From Liquorilactobacillus aquaticus DSM 21051 (GTDB taxonomy: Bacteria > Bacillota > Bacilli > Lactobacillales > Lactobacillaceae): DNA of 42,779 nt. The stretch spans positions 1 through 42,779 of the forward strand of contig NZ_AYZD01000002.1 of assembly GCF_001436755.1 (NCBI RefSeq), given 5' to 3'. The position numbers and the translations under genes were made by a program. Shown one piece after another: positions 34,367-42,779 of the stretch. The notes under the pieces were generated by a model. The model saw nothing but the letters and a program-made list of their open reading frames with translations, ran no database searches and was not told where the DNA came from. Numbering within the stretch: the first letter of the stretch is position 1; the number at the start of each line of letters is the position of its first letter.

Positions 34367-36325
34367 TCATGCGTGGCGGTATACGTAATAATAAGGCTTA
34401 TCGTCGTACAGCCAGTAGGTATAATATGACAAATCTTGAATAGCCGTATTGCGCTGCCCATTAGTCCAATAACAGGTCGAAATAAATTTAGCTGTCGTAT
34501 TTGCCGAACCCATATATCCTGGTGAAGAAATGATTCCGGTATGCCCAGCGCCGCCACTGCTCGACCCTTTCTTACCCCATATGATCACATCACCACGCTG
34601 AACATTTATAGGGTGATTCTCAGCCACTAGTTTAAACCCATTGCTTGTAAGATAACTATGCAGACTGTCAGTATTGTAACCACCCCATCTTCGTGCTGAA
34701 GCCGCTGGCGTTCCTAATCCGGCAGTCCACAAAGCCTGTGTAACAGAGCCTGAACAGTCGGCGGTTCCGTCATTACCGTTACGCGAGCCCATCATTGAAT
34801 AAGTAATGCGCCCCTCGCGCTCATAAAACCATTTAATCGCTCGCTCTGCCAACGACTTTCCACTTGTTACCTCACCAGTTCCAAGCTTGAAGTAATAATG
34901 GACCCCGTCAATCACCTGCGAACCATAAAGCATCTGACCACTGGTATTATAGTAAACGACTTTACGCTGATTAATTATATAACAGAAACCAAGCTGCATT
35001 GCACCTGTGCTGCTGTCGAATAAATACCAATGACCGTTAAGACGCTGCTGGCCATATTGCATCTGACCGCTGCCGCTATAATAAACTGTCTTATTTTGAT
35101 TAGCAATACGCTGAAAACTCGTTTTCATTGCACCGGTATTACTGTCAAATAAGTACCAATGTTTATTAAGGTACTGCTGACCATACTGCATTTGACCGTT
35201 ATCAGTGTAATGCACTGTCTTATGTTGATTGCCGATATACTGGAACCCGGTCTTCATTGCCCCTGTATTGTCATCAAACAAGTACCAATGTTTATTAAGA
35301 TACTGTTGTCCGTACTGCATTTGACCGCTGCCATTGTAATAAACTGTCTTATTCTGATTAGCGATCCGTTGAAAGTTTGTTCTCATTGAACCAGTGTTAG
35401 TATCAAATAAGTACCAATGTTTATTAAGGTGCTGCTGACCGTATTGCATCTGACCATTTTCGTTATAGTAAACCGTTTTGTGCTGATTATTGATATACTG
35501 AAAACCGGTCTTCATTGCGCCGGTCCTATTGTCAAACAAGTACCAGTAGCTACTGATGTACTGCTGGCCATATTGCATCTGACCATTGTTGCTATAATAG
35601 ACTGTTTTATTCTGATCTTTAATCTTCTGAAAACCAGTTAAATACTTATTTGTTGCTACGTCAGTCAAATACCAATGACCATTTACATAAACTTGTTTAT
35701 ATACATTTGCCGTGTCCTTTTTATCACTATTGTTATTAACAATTTTATCTGCATTCTTCTGTTCCTGAGTATCCGTTGCCGCCTTTTGTGTCGATTGCCC
35801 TGCAACCGCAGCTTTTACTGTTTTAGCAACTGAAGCAGATTGCGAAACCGCCGTCTCAGAAGAAGCATTTTGAGCTGCAGAACTCTTCTCACTGCTGTCT
35901 TTTTGAGAACTACTTGTTTTGACCGTATTGGTCTGATCGGCCTTTTGAACAGTGTTCATACTGCTATCAACTGTATTTGGAACTGAAGTTGTCGCAGCGT
36001 CACGACTTGCACTATCACTAGTTTTTGATGCCTTAGCAGGTGCATCTGTGCTGCTTGTTGTACTTGCAGCATCTGTTGTATTATTCTTAACACCTGCAGT
36101 TTTTTCCGCCGCATCTGCAGATATATCTTCTCTTTGCGATGTACTTTGAGCATCACTTCTACTAGTTGAAACTGTCACGGAATTTCTTGAGGACACATCA
36201 TCCGCTGAAATATACGTGTTGCTTGCTGCTATCCCAGCAGCTGCCACGAATGCCATTATTGAGGCAAAAATCCAAGTTTTCCCAGCTTTATACATCTTAT
36301 AGTGTTTTCTTCTAACCAACATCAT
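34367..36325 (-). CDS. Secreted glucan-binding cell-wall amidase (Amidase_5 / Pal type)
   Basis: A 652-residue exported protein. Residues 10-18 are KMYKAGKTW, the KxYKxGKxW signal peptide motif, with cleavage likely after Ala41. Residues 42-207 are a Ser/Thr/Ala-rich linker without domain motifs. From 208 to about 487 come a degenerate repeat, five clean repeats of 43 residues (starting at 250, 293, 336, 379, 422) and a partial seventh; they contain WYLFDNNTGAMKTGFQYI-type glucan/choline-binding sequence. The C-terminal 160 residues match bacteriophage Pal-like peptidoglycan amidases (Amidase_5, NlpC/P60 fold): SMMGSRNGNDGTADCSGS (Cys524) and GHTGI (His595). It probably cuts peptidoglycan while attached to alpha-glucan. 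Start is ATG with AAAGGGAA upstream. Confidence 0.9.
   Translation of the reverse strand: MMLVRRKHYKMYKAGKTWIFASIMAFVAAAGIAASNTYISADDVSSRNSVTVSTSRSDAQSTSQREDISADAAEKTAGVKNNTTDAASTTSSTDAPAKASKTSDSASRDAATTSVPNTVDSSMNTVQKADQTNTVKTSSSQKDSSEKSSAAQNASSETAVSQSASVAKTVKAAVAGQSTQKAATDTQEQKNADKIVNNNSDKKDTANVYKQVYVNGHWYLTDVATNKYLTGFQKIKDQNKTVYYSNNGQMQYGQQYISSYWYLFDNRTGAMKTGFQYINNQHKTVYYNENGQMQYGQQHLNKHWYLFDTNTGSMRTNFQRIANQNKTVYYNGSGQMQYGQQYLNKHWYLFDDNTGAMKTGFQYIGNQHKTVHYTDNGQMQYGQQYLNKHWYLFDSNTGAMKTSFQRIANQNKTVYYSGSGQMQYGQQRLNGHWYLFDSSTGAMQLGFCYIINQRKVVYYNTSGQMLYGSQVIDGVHYYFKLGTGEVTSGKSLAERAIKWFYEREGRITYSMMGSRNGNDGTADCSGSVTQALWTAGLGTPAASARRWGGYNTDSLHSYLTSNGFKLVAENHPINVQRGDVIIWGKKGSSSGGAGHTGIISSPGYMGSANTTAKFISTCYWTNGQRNTAIQDLSYYTYWLYDDKPYYYVYRHA
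34865..35704 (-). repeat. Tandem 129-base (43-residue) glucan-binding repeats
   Basis: The amidase gene contains five full 129-base units (35578-34934) plus degenerate flanking ones. Units alternate in type: those starting at residues 250 and 336 read FQYI-NQHKT, those at 293 and 379 read FQRIANQNKT. The repeat therefore grew by duplication of a 258-base pair of units. The repeats are related to those of the partial gene at the right edge. Confidence 0.9.
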
Positions 36326-36544
36326 TTATTCCCTTTCTTTACTCACCTTGAATCTAAGATCAACAAATTACTTCCCCTACCTAGAATTATCGCCGAAATT
36401 TGTTCTTTTTAAAGGGGATATCTCAAAAAAGTTCAAAAAATGATATAAAATTATGTTTGCGAGCAATTTAACGAACTTTCCGAAGACTATTTCATTATTT
36501 TTTAGAAATAAACGCCTACATTTACTCATTCACAAGCAGATTTT

Positions 36545-36573
36545 TTAAATTTTTAGTCAAGCTATCTTATAAT
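36545..36573 (+). promoter_or_regulatory. Promoter of the FAD oxidoreductase gene
   Basis: A perfect TATAAT (36568-36573) has only a weak TTAAAT 17 bases upstream. The remaining sequence between 36326 and 36544 holds the presumed amidase promoter, which I cannot place securely. Confidence 0.5.
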
Positions 36574-36642
36574 TGGGGATGAAACTTTTTTATAAAAGGA
36601 AATCTTATTACTGACTAAAAATATGGAAGAAGGTACTGTTCT

Positions 36643-37854
36643 ATGCCTGAAAAAATAAAACATTTTAATTATCTTTTTATTGGTGGCGGGATGGCGGCAG
36701 ACCAAGCTGCCGCTGGAATTCGTTCTATCGATTCAAAGGGCTCGCTTGGTATTGTCTCTGCTGATTCTGACGAGCCGTATGCCCGTCCTGCTCTGAGCAA
36801 GAAACTTTGGGTAGATCCTGAATTTACAGAAGACGATACAAACTTTCATACGAAGGAAAAAAATAATGCTGTTCTTTTTTTAAAAACACAAGTGACCCAA
36901 ATTGATCCAACTAAACACTTAGTCACTACTGCCGATGGAATACAGTTCAGTTATGATAAGTTGCTGCTTGCGACCGGCAGTACCCCTCAAACGCTTGCTG
37001 GTCCTGACAGTGATCTGGTTGTTGCGTTACGTTCTAAAGATGATTACCGTAAAATTCGTGCTTTTAGCAGTGCACATAAACACATTATCGTTGTCGGCAA
37101 TGGTTATATTGGCAATGAAATCGCAGCAGGCCTTGTCCAAAATGATGTCCAAGTTTCTCTTGTTATCAGTGGTGAGCGTCTCTACGATAAGAAGTTTCCA
37201 ATTTACTTAAGTAAAAAATACCAGCAAAAGTATATCGATGCCGGTGTTAAAATATATTCAAACAAACGCGCTGAAAAATATGAGACACAAGGTGACCAAG
37301 TTAAAGTTTTCCTAAATGACGGCACAGTTCTCAAAGGTGATGGATTAGTCCTTGGTTTAGGAGCCAAAATTGAACTCGAACTGGCTGAAAAAGCGCATCT
37401 AAAAACTGATAAACTCGGTGTTATTGTCGACAAAAATTTGAAAACCTCTGCTTCCGATATCTGGGCTGCCGGTGACATTATCTCATATTCAGATGCCATT
37501 CTTGGTCGTCAAAATGCTGGTCACGTTAACCATGCGGTCAAATCCGGGTATACTGCTGGCCAAAATATGGCCGGGAAAGAAACTTCCTATAACCACACAC
37601 CTTATTTCTACAGCTGGGTCTTTGATGTTTCATGGGAAGCGCTCGGGGCAGTCAGTTCTAGCCTAAGAATGTATGCGGAGCGTCTCCAGCACTCAGATGG
37701 CAGTGTGATTTACTACTTCGATGATAATGATGTCCTTCAAGGTGTTTTGCTATGGAATGCCCGCATAAACTTGGATCATTATCGTAATATCTTGAAAAAG
37801 AAGCCACACTTGACTGATTTAGAAAAGATACTATCTTTAGAAAAAGTTGATTGA
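36643..37854 (+). CDS. FAD/NAD(P)-dependent oxidoreductase (ferredoxin-reductase/AIF-like)
   Basis: The 403-residue flavoprotein has the two-dinucleotide-fold class: FAD site FIGGGMAADQAAAGIRSID, the ARPALSK segment following, TGSTPQ, NAD(P) site IIVVGNGYIGNEIAAGL and the second FAD contact IWAAGDI. The redox-active CxxxxC of glutathione- or thioredoxin-reductase types is absent, as in rubredoxin/ferredoxin reductases and AIF. The start ATG follows GAAGG. Its gene is monocistronic, between the divergent amidase and convergent pepN. The physiological acceptor is unknown. NADH oxidase or ferredoxin reductase activity is possible. Confidence 0.88.
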   Translation: MPEKIKHFNYLFIGGGMAADQAAAGIRSIDSKGSLGIVSADSDEPYARPALSKKLWVDPEFTEDDTNFHTKEKNNAVLFLKTQVTQIDPTKHLVTTADGIQFSYDKLLLATGSTPQTLAGPDSDLVVALRSKDDYRKIRAFSSAHKHIIVVGNGYIGNEIAAGLVQNDVQVSLVISGERLYDKKFPIYLSKKYQQKYIDAGVKIYSNKRAEKYETQGDQVKVFLNDGTVLKGDGLVLGLGAKIELELAEKAHLKTDKLGVIVDKNLKTSASDIWAAGDIISYSDAILGRQNAGHVNHAVKSGYTAGQNMAGKETSYNHTPYFYSWVFDVSWEALGAVSSSLRMYAERLQHSDGSVIYYFDDNDVLQGVLLWNARINLDHYRNILKKKPHLTDLEKILSLEKVD

Positions 37855-37899
37855 TAAATATCTATCACTTCAGCAACTTTTGCTTATCTCCTAAACAGC

Positions 37900-37937
37900 A
37901 AAAAAGGCAACTCAAAATTTGAGCTGCCTTTTTATTA
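37900..37937. terminator. Bidirectional terminator between oxidoreductase and pepN
   Basis: AAAAAGGCA and TGCCTTTTT arms with inner CTCAAA / TTTGAG pairing; runs of A and T on both ends allow use on both strands. Confidence 0.85.
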
Positions 37938-38009
37938 TACTTGCATTTCTAATTGCATAAACATATTTATTTTATCCAACTAAAATGCCTTAAATATTTA
38001 CGGTAAACG

Positions 38010-40544
38010 TTATTCAACGATTGAAGCGATGGCCGCATCCACAGCATTCTTCTCACGCTCGATGAGTTCAACACGGCTTTCGATTACGTTGATATCCATC
38101 TTGATTTCACGCGTTAAACCGGGAGTTTCCAACTTAGGTTCGAAGAAGGTTTTAAACTCTGCCAAGCGCTCCGGTGTTCGGAAAATGCTGGCAATAACTG
38201 TAATATACGTTGTAAATTCCATGTCGCCACCAACAGTCTTTTCCAGCCACTTCCAGTCAGCACGAATCCAGTCCCATGCTGCCTGTTGACCATCCTTGTT
38301 GGCCAAAACGCTGCGGAACCAAGCACGCAGATCCTGCGGTTTGATTGTATCAGCATCTTCAAATTTCTCAATTAACCGTGCAATCAAACTTGTATCGGGC
38401 GTACCTGACAGTGCTGAACTTATATCTGCTTTATAGCTGGCATCTGAGGACTGACGATATGCCTCCAACAATTTATTGAACAGCGTGCCACTGCCGAAAT
38501 GTTTGACTTCATTGCTCAAAACAAAAACTCGAATATCAGCTGGCAAAGCTACAAGATGTTCTACGTTAGATTCAAATAAACTGTGTGCTGCTGCAATTGC
38601 GTCGGCATTTTCGGCATACAAAGCCGCACCTAATACATATGGTCGGGTCAACTGATCATCATTGGATTCACCCTTTTTTGCCTTCCAACCCAAACGCGCA
38701 ACTTGTGCAGCGCTTAACTTGTTGAAAAACGCTTTTAAATTTCTCTCTTCATCTGAATCAGGTGTCACAAATTTCTTTAAATTGCCCGCAACCTGATAAA
38801 GTACTGTGTTGACAACTGCTGAATGACTATCTGCAAAACTCAAAAGCAGTGGTGCAACAGTTACGTAAGATACGTACTTTCCTTCTGCTAACAAGCGTAA
38901 GTCTTGTAAAAGCTGTAATTTTGAAATAGGATCCAATGCAGCAGAATTATCCAGAATATCAGTTAACAAAGTCTCGTCATATTTAACAATGAAGTGTGAA
39001 TTATTACCAATGTTCACTCTAAAAGGTACGCCATTTTTTTCGCGCAGAGCCGCATAATTTCCAAGTACAATCTTCTTATCAGCCATAATTGCTGGTGCCG
39101 TTTCATAATTACTATTCAAAGGAATCTGCCATTGACGCCCAGCTGCTTGAGCTTTACCGATAAAGAATTGCTGCTGCTCTAATACTAATTGTCCATCAGT
39201 CACGCTGGCAGTTACCACTGGATATCCGGGTTGTTCTAGCCATGAATTCATGATGGCACCCACATCAATACCAGATGAGTCACCTAAAGCAGCCCATAGA
39301 TCGGCCCCAGTTGCGTTTCCGAATTGATGTGCGGCAAAATAATTTTTCAATCCAGCTCGCAAAGCATCATCGCCAATTAAGGCCCGGACCATCACCAACA
39401 TGCGTGAGCCTTTTGCATAAACGATCGCACCATCAAACAAAGCATCGATCTCTGCTGGGTTTTCAACATTAACATGCACAGATTGCACACCGTCAGTAGC
39501 ATCACGCTGCAGTGCAGCCGGAACTTCTGAGATTTGGAAGGTTTCCCAGATACGCCAATCCGGTTCAAGCGCATCAACTGCAACATATTCCATCATATTG
39601 GCAAAACTTTCGTTCAACCATAAATCATCCCACCACTTCATCGTGACTAAATCACCAAACCATTGATGAGCTAGTTCGTGCGCAATCACAGTTGCAACAA
39701 GCTGCTTCATATCAAGTGCTGTATTCTCTGGGTCAAGCAACAGATACGCTTCACGGTAGGTTACAAGGCCCCAGTTCTCCATTGCACCTGCGGAAAAATC
39801 AGGCAGAGCTAGCTGCCAAGAATGGGGCAGCGGATATGGTGTTTGATAAAAATCTTCATAAAACTCAATCGAACGCTTGGCAATATCAAGTCCAAAATCA
39901 AGTTCATTTGCTTGATGAGCCTTTGTTGCAAAAACCCCGATTTTTACACCGCTTTTAGTTGTTGTCTGTTTACTTTGCAATTCGCCAAAAGCAAACGCAA
40001 TCAAGTAAGTTGACATCCGAACAGTTGTGTCAAAGTAGTGTACTCCATCTTCAACTCGCAGCTCGGGCATGTTACTTAACGTCACCTCACCGGGATGCTC
40101 GTCAAATTTAAGTGCAATATCAAAAGTTGCTTTAGCTTCAGGCTCATCAATACATGGGAAGGCCTGCCGTGCAAAGTTGGTTTCAAATTGTGTCCCGATT
40201 ATCTGCTTTTTAACACCATCAACAGTGTAGTAGGATGGATAGATTCCCATCATTGTATCAGTCAGTTCCGCCTTATAGGTGATCGTTATCTTGACATCAC
40301 CCGCTTTTGCCAAGTTGATTTGAAGTGCATCGGTTTCAGTATCAGTAGTAAAGGCCCTGTCCTCCCCATCTACCTGAACAGACAAAATCTTCAAATCCTT
40401 TTGGTGGATAGATATCGACTGTTCTTTAGCAGCACCCGTGATCGTTGTCTTACCGGTAAACTGCTTTTCTTCGCGATTAATATTCAAAAAAATGTCATAA
40501 TGTGTTGGTTGGAACATATTATAAAAACGTGTCAATTCAGCCAT
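38010..40544 (-). CDS. pepN: Aminopeptidase N (M1 zinc metallopeptidase)
   Basis: The cytoplasmic enzyme removes N-terminal residues from peptides and supplies amino acids. The 844 residues equal the usual length of lactobacillus PepN. GAMEN is at 253-257, the zinc motif HELAH at 289-293 and the third ligand Glu in NESFA (312). The C-terminal half is the helical ERAP1-like domain. The ATG follows AGGAG (AGAGGAGAAATC). A TATAAT (complement 40576-40581) upstream is a likely -10. It stands alone, with a bidirectional terminator behind it. Confidence 0.98.
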   Translation of the reverse strand: MAELTRFYNMFQPTHYDIFLNINREEKQFTGKTTITGAAKEQSISIHQKDLKILSVQVDGEDRAFTTDTETDALQINLAKAGDVKITITYKAELTDTMMGIYPSYYTVDGVKKQIIGTQFETNFARQAFPCIDEPEAKATFDIALKFDEHPGEVTLSNMPELRVEDGVHYFDTTVRMSTYLIAFAFGELQSKQTTTKSGVKIGVFATKAHQANELDFGLDIAKRSIEFYEDFYQTPYPLPHSWQLALPDFSAGAMENWGLVTYREAYLLLDPENTALDMKQLVATVIAHELAHQWFGDLVTMKWWDDLWLNESFANMMEYVAVDALEPDWRIWETFQISEVPAALQRDATDGVQSVHVNVENPAEIDALFDGAIVYAKGSRMLVMVRALIGDDALRAGLKNYFAAHQFGNATGADLWAALGDSSGIDVGAIMNSWLEQPGYPVVTASVTDGQLVLEQQQFFIGKAQAAGRQWQIPLNSNYETAPAIMADKKIVLGNYAALREKNGVPFRVNIGNNSHFIVKYDETLLTDILDNSAALDPISKLQLLQDLRLLAEGKYVSYVTVAPLLLSFADSHSAVVNTVLYQVAGNLKKFVTPDSDEERNLKAFFNKLSAAQVARLGWKAKKGESNDDQLTRPYVLGAALYAENADAIAAAHSLFESNVEHLVALPADIRVFVLSNEVKHFGSGTLFNKLLEAYRQSSDASYKADISSALSGTPDTSLIARLIEKFEDADTIKPQDLRAWFRSVLANKDGQQAAWDWIRADWKWLEKTVGGDMEFTTYITVIASIFRTPERLAEFKTFFEPKLETPGLTREIKMDINVIESRVELIEREKNAVDAAIASIVE

Positions 40545-40715
40545 GATTTCTCCTCTGTTTTGTTAGAATAAAGATATTATACGACTTTCAGTCTCAAGAC
40601 GCTACTATTCCGAAATGTAAATGTAAGAAAAAGTAACATTCCTTCAAGTGATAAGTTCAAAGAACAAGACCCCTTCTCTTAACTTTATCATAAATGTCAC
40701 TATTTGAAAGCCAGC

Positions 40716-42092
40716 TCAGTTTTCTGTCTCCACATATTTTTTATATTTTTTATAGTCAATTTTCACTTGCCGAGCATATTTCAATGTCCAATCGGCCATT
40801 AGCTCATCAAAGTTTTCTGCCTCTTCAAGGTACCCCTGAATCATCGGTGCAGTTGGACTATGAAAATGGCTAAAAGCCAGAAGCAGTGCACAAACTTCCG
40901 CATAAAGTTTATATCCTTGCCAACTCATCTTTTCAAGATTAAATGAGCCCTTCATATCCCTAAATTGACGCACATAATAGCTGCGCTGATCAATATTCAT
41001 GCTGCCCAAAAAAGGATCTGAGGCAGATTGCATTATTTTTTGTGCCTTGATAATTCGGTTTCCCTCACCGATCTCACGATGAAGATCAATATCCAACTTT
41101 ATCGGAATAAAGGAGTCTCTTGTGGGTAAAGCCTCTTTAACTTGAAGAACTAAATGACTACCATCATTTGCGGTCAAAAGCACCAGATAACAACGGGACC
41201 CAAAACTACCGACTCCCACACTATGACGAATCACATCCGTAATTCGGTAATGCATCAGCAAAACTTTGATCCTTTCAGGAACTGTTGCACGGTAGTCTTT
41301 AAATGCGGCTGCAAATTTCTGGATCTGCTTCTTAGAAACATGGACAGACCGTGGTGCATCTTCAATAAAAACTCGTTCTCCATTAGAATTGAGCAGTGTA
41401 AATTTCTTGAGTACCTTACCTAGATCATTTTTGGTTGCCTTTGCAATAATATCTGCCAACGATTTTTCAAAATCACCATCATTTTGTTCATGAACTATTT
41501 CAGCTAACAATCGAACTTTAGGTGAAAGGTAAAAACGTTCCATCATTTTCATTGATCCTACATGTGCAATAGCAGACCGATAGGCTGTTGTTGCTTTTTG
41601 AGTTAGCTTTCGCAGTTTTTTATTTTTAAACCCATTTTCTTTTCCAGCTAAATAAATGCTGACCAGTAAACGACGTAAATCACTATCCCAATTACCAATT
41701 CGAGCTTCATCAAAATCATTGAGATCAAATAATAGCTGCCGTTCCGGCGATGCATAAAAACCATAGTTTTCAATATGAGCATCCCCACACAGCAGAACTG
41801 GAATGTTGCTGTGGACCTGTTCAGCTAAATCAAAATCCATCAATCCAGCTGTCCCACGATAAAATGAGAACGTATTTTTCAACATTCGCTCTCGACGCAT
41901 CGGAAGCAGGTCCGAAATCATTCCTATTTCAACTGCCTTAATGCTCTTAACAGCGTCTCTTTTGAGCTCTCGGTAAGTCGTTAATTTGTCGCTCGGTGTC
42001 TCCTGATACTTTTTTCTACCAATCTCAATTAATTCCTCTGCTGTTTTTGAAACATTTATCTGATCGACGTCAAAGATCATTTTCTTAGTCAT
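40716..42092 (-). CDS. DUF2252 family protein
   Basis: A cytoplasmic protein of about 458 residues from the DUF2252 family. Visible family blocks are MLKNTFSFYRGTAGLMDFDLA, VLLCGDAHIENYGFY, LLFDLNDFDEARIGNWDSDLRRL and near the C-terminus LLLAFSHFHSP. The GDAHIENYG and FDLNDFDEA blocks resemble the catalytic loop and metal loop of aminoglycoside phosphotransferase-like kinases, suggesting a kinase-type fold; this is inference. The start is the ATG at 42092 with GGGAG upstream; the ATG at 42119 is on the wrong side of that site. No neighbour hints at a function. Confidence 0.88.
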   Translation of the reverse strand: MTKKMIFDVDQINVSKTAEELIEIGRKKYQETPSDKLTTYRELKRDAVKSIKAVEIGMISDLLPMRRERMLKNTFSFYRGTAGLMDFDLAEQVHSNIPVLLCGDAHIENYGFYASPERQLLFDLNDFDEARIGNWDSDLRRLLVSIYLAGKENGFKNKKLRKLTQKATTAYRSAIAHVGSMKMMERFYLSPKVRLLAEIVHEQNDGDFEKSLADIIAKATKNDLGKVLKKFTLLNSNGERVFIEDAPRSVHVSKKQIQKFAAAFKDYRATVPERIKVLLMHYRITDVIRHSVGVGSFGSRCYLVLLTANDGSHLVLQVKEALPTRDSFIPIKLDIDLHREIGEGNRIIKAQKIMQSASDPFLGSMNIDQRSYYVRQFRDMKGSFNLEKMSWQGYKLYAEVCALLLAFSHFHSPTAPMIQGYLEEAENFDELMADWTLKYARQVKIDYKKYKKYVETEN

Positions 42093-42288
42093 TTCTATTA
42101 CTCCCATCTTGCTAAGCAATATTCCCTATCATTTAAAAAAAGAGAAAAAATCATTATTAGTCATTGGAAGACCCTTTCCTAGAGTGTAACGCATTTTTTG
42201 CATTCTACGGTAAATTTTAACTGATACATTAAATTTAGGTGCTGAATATTTTTTCTTCGGCCACTCAATATTTGAACCCTTTTTAGCA

Positions 42289-42329
42289 AAAAATGAACTC
42301 TCAGATGATTTCTGTGAGAGTTCATTTTT
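42289..42329 (-). terminator. Terminator of the right-edge glucan-binding gene
   Basis: Perfect 15-base arms AAAAATGAACTCTCA and TGAGAGTTCATTTTT lie about 75 bases past the stop codon at 42405. The stem ends in a T run on either strand. Confidence 0.85.
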
Positions 42330-42404
42330 ATGAAGTGATTACTTCTAGATTATGTTTTTGAATAAGGTCAAGAGTTTTATATCAAAACACATTAATGCTG
42401 TTCC

Positions 42405-42779
42405 TTATTTCTGTGCTCCAGTGGCAGTGTTAAAATAGTACATTTTGCCATTAATTTTTTGAGACCCGTACTGCATTTGACCATTGGCATTATAGTAAAC
42501 CGTCTTATATTGGTTGGCTATATACTGCAAGCCGGTCTTCATTGCTCCAGTATTATTATCGAACAAGTACCAGTGCCCATTAATGTGTTGTTGCCCATAT
42601 TGCATTTGACCGTTAGCGTTATAGTAAACTGTCTTATGTTGATTAGCTATATACTGCAAGCCGGTCTTCATTGCTCCAGTGTTGTTGTCGAACAGGTACC
42701 AGTGTCCATTAATGTGTTGTTGACCATACTGCATTTGACCGTTGGCATTATAGTAAACTGTTTTATGTTGATTAGCTAT
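42405..42779 (-). CDS. C-terminal end of a glucan-binding repeat protein (partial)
   Basis: The reading frame is open from the right edge to a stop at 42405, so only the last 124 residues of a larger gene are in the window. They consist of 43-residue repeats (MQYGQQHINGHWYLFDNNTG ...) starting at 42734 and 42605, and a shorter final unit, MQYGSQKINGKMYYF, ending NTATGAQK. The catalytic part lies beyond the edge. Such C-terminal repeat blocks occur in glucansucrases (GH70) and other glucan-associated surface proteins. The repeats here are more alike among themselves than those of the amidase gene at 34367. Confidence 0.85.
   Translation of the reverse strand: MANQHKTVYYNANGQMQYGQQHINGHWYLFDNNTGAMKTGLQYIANQHKTVYYNANGQMQYGQQHINGHWYLFDNNTGAMKTGLQYIANQYKTVYYNANGQMQYGSQKINGKMYYFNTATGAQK
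42477..42779 (-). repeat. Near-identical 129-base repeats at the right edge
   Basis: Two units of 129 bases (42734-42606 and 42605-42477) differ by only a handful of bases, mostly silent, and the tail of a further unit runs off the edge. The encoded residues are nearly identical (NQHKT versus NQYKT). This level of identity indicates recent duplication or gene conversion. Confidence 0.85.

Noticed and set aside
34865-35704. Regular spaced repeats that might suggest a CRISPR array
   Set aside because: The 129-base units are in frame, encode glucan-binding repeats and have no unique spacers.
34367-36325. Prophage remnant suggested by the Pal-type amidase
   Set aside because: No phage structural, integrase or holin genes are adjacent, and the protein has a signal peptide and surface-protein layout.
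40095-40571. 158-residue plus-strand reading frame
   Set aside because: Antisense to the start of pepN, which is certain by its motifs; no independent signals.

Overview
This 42.8 kb window is AT-rich chromosomal DNA from a Gram-positive, fermentative lactic acid bacterium of the Lactobacillaceae. The evidence is a malolactic enzyme locus, a glpK-glpO-glpF operon with the oxidase-type insert in GlpO, catabolic acetolactate synthase, PepN, an LCP cell-wall ligase, an LTA-synthase-like protein, T-box and lysine riboswitch leaders, CcpA-type cre sites and a KxYKxGKxW signal peptide. The 43-residue glucan-binding repeats resemble those of water-kefir and wine lactobacilli (Liquorilactobacillus-like). 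That genus call is inference. I see no insertion sequence, prophage, CRISPR array or tRNA gene.

Layout. Positions 1-520 hold tandem consensus promoters and a boxA-like leader pointing out of the left edge, so an rRNA operon probably begins just outside. Next, all on the minus strand, come serS behind a T-box (523-2071), a lysine permease behind an L-box lysine riboswitch (2099-3900), alsS (3945-5627), an Rrf2 regulator and a GNAT acetyltransferase (5991-7039). Two plus-strand units follow: an LCP protein (7329-8399) and an unknown 90-residue protein under a cre site (8729-9001). From 9343 to 21782 everything is on the minus strand: MFS exporter, cold-shock protein, DtxR-type metalloregulator, RluA-type pseudouridine synthase with an unknown membrane protein, a five-gene ABC block (BceAB-like pair, YtrA-type GntR regulator, YtrB-like ATPase, permease), a NatAB-like ABC pair, and mleR.

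Divergent from mleR are mleS and a DASS-family transporter (21919-24972), which together would import malate and decarboxylate it to lactate. Then come ackA (25142-26362, with a perfect CRP/FNR-type palindrome at its promoter) and glpK-glpO-glpF (26783-30904, with a cre site). From 31270 the theme is the cell envelope: a very large LTA-synthase-like membrane protein with an extra N-terminal membrane domain, and a secreted Pal-type amidase with glucan-binding repeats. An FAD/NAD oxidoreductase, pepN and a DUF2252 protein follow. At the right edge is the C-terminal end of a second glucan-binding protein.

The genes fit acid-stressed, sugar-rich niches: malolactic conversion and acetolactate formation consume acid or pyruvate, glycerol is oxidised with probable H2O2 production, and several ABC systems and surface proteins serve the envelope. 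No obviously new defence or mobile system is visible. The least explained parts are the fused LTA-synthase-like protein, the amidase with glucan-binding repeats, the cre-controlled 90-residue protein and the five-gene ABC block.
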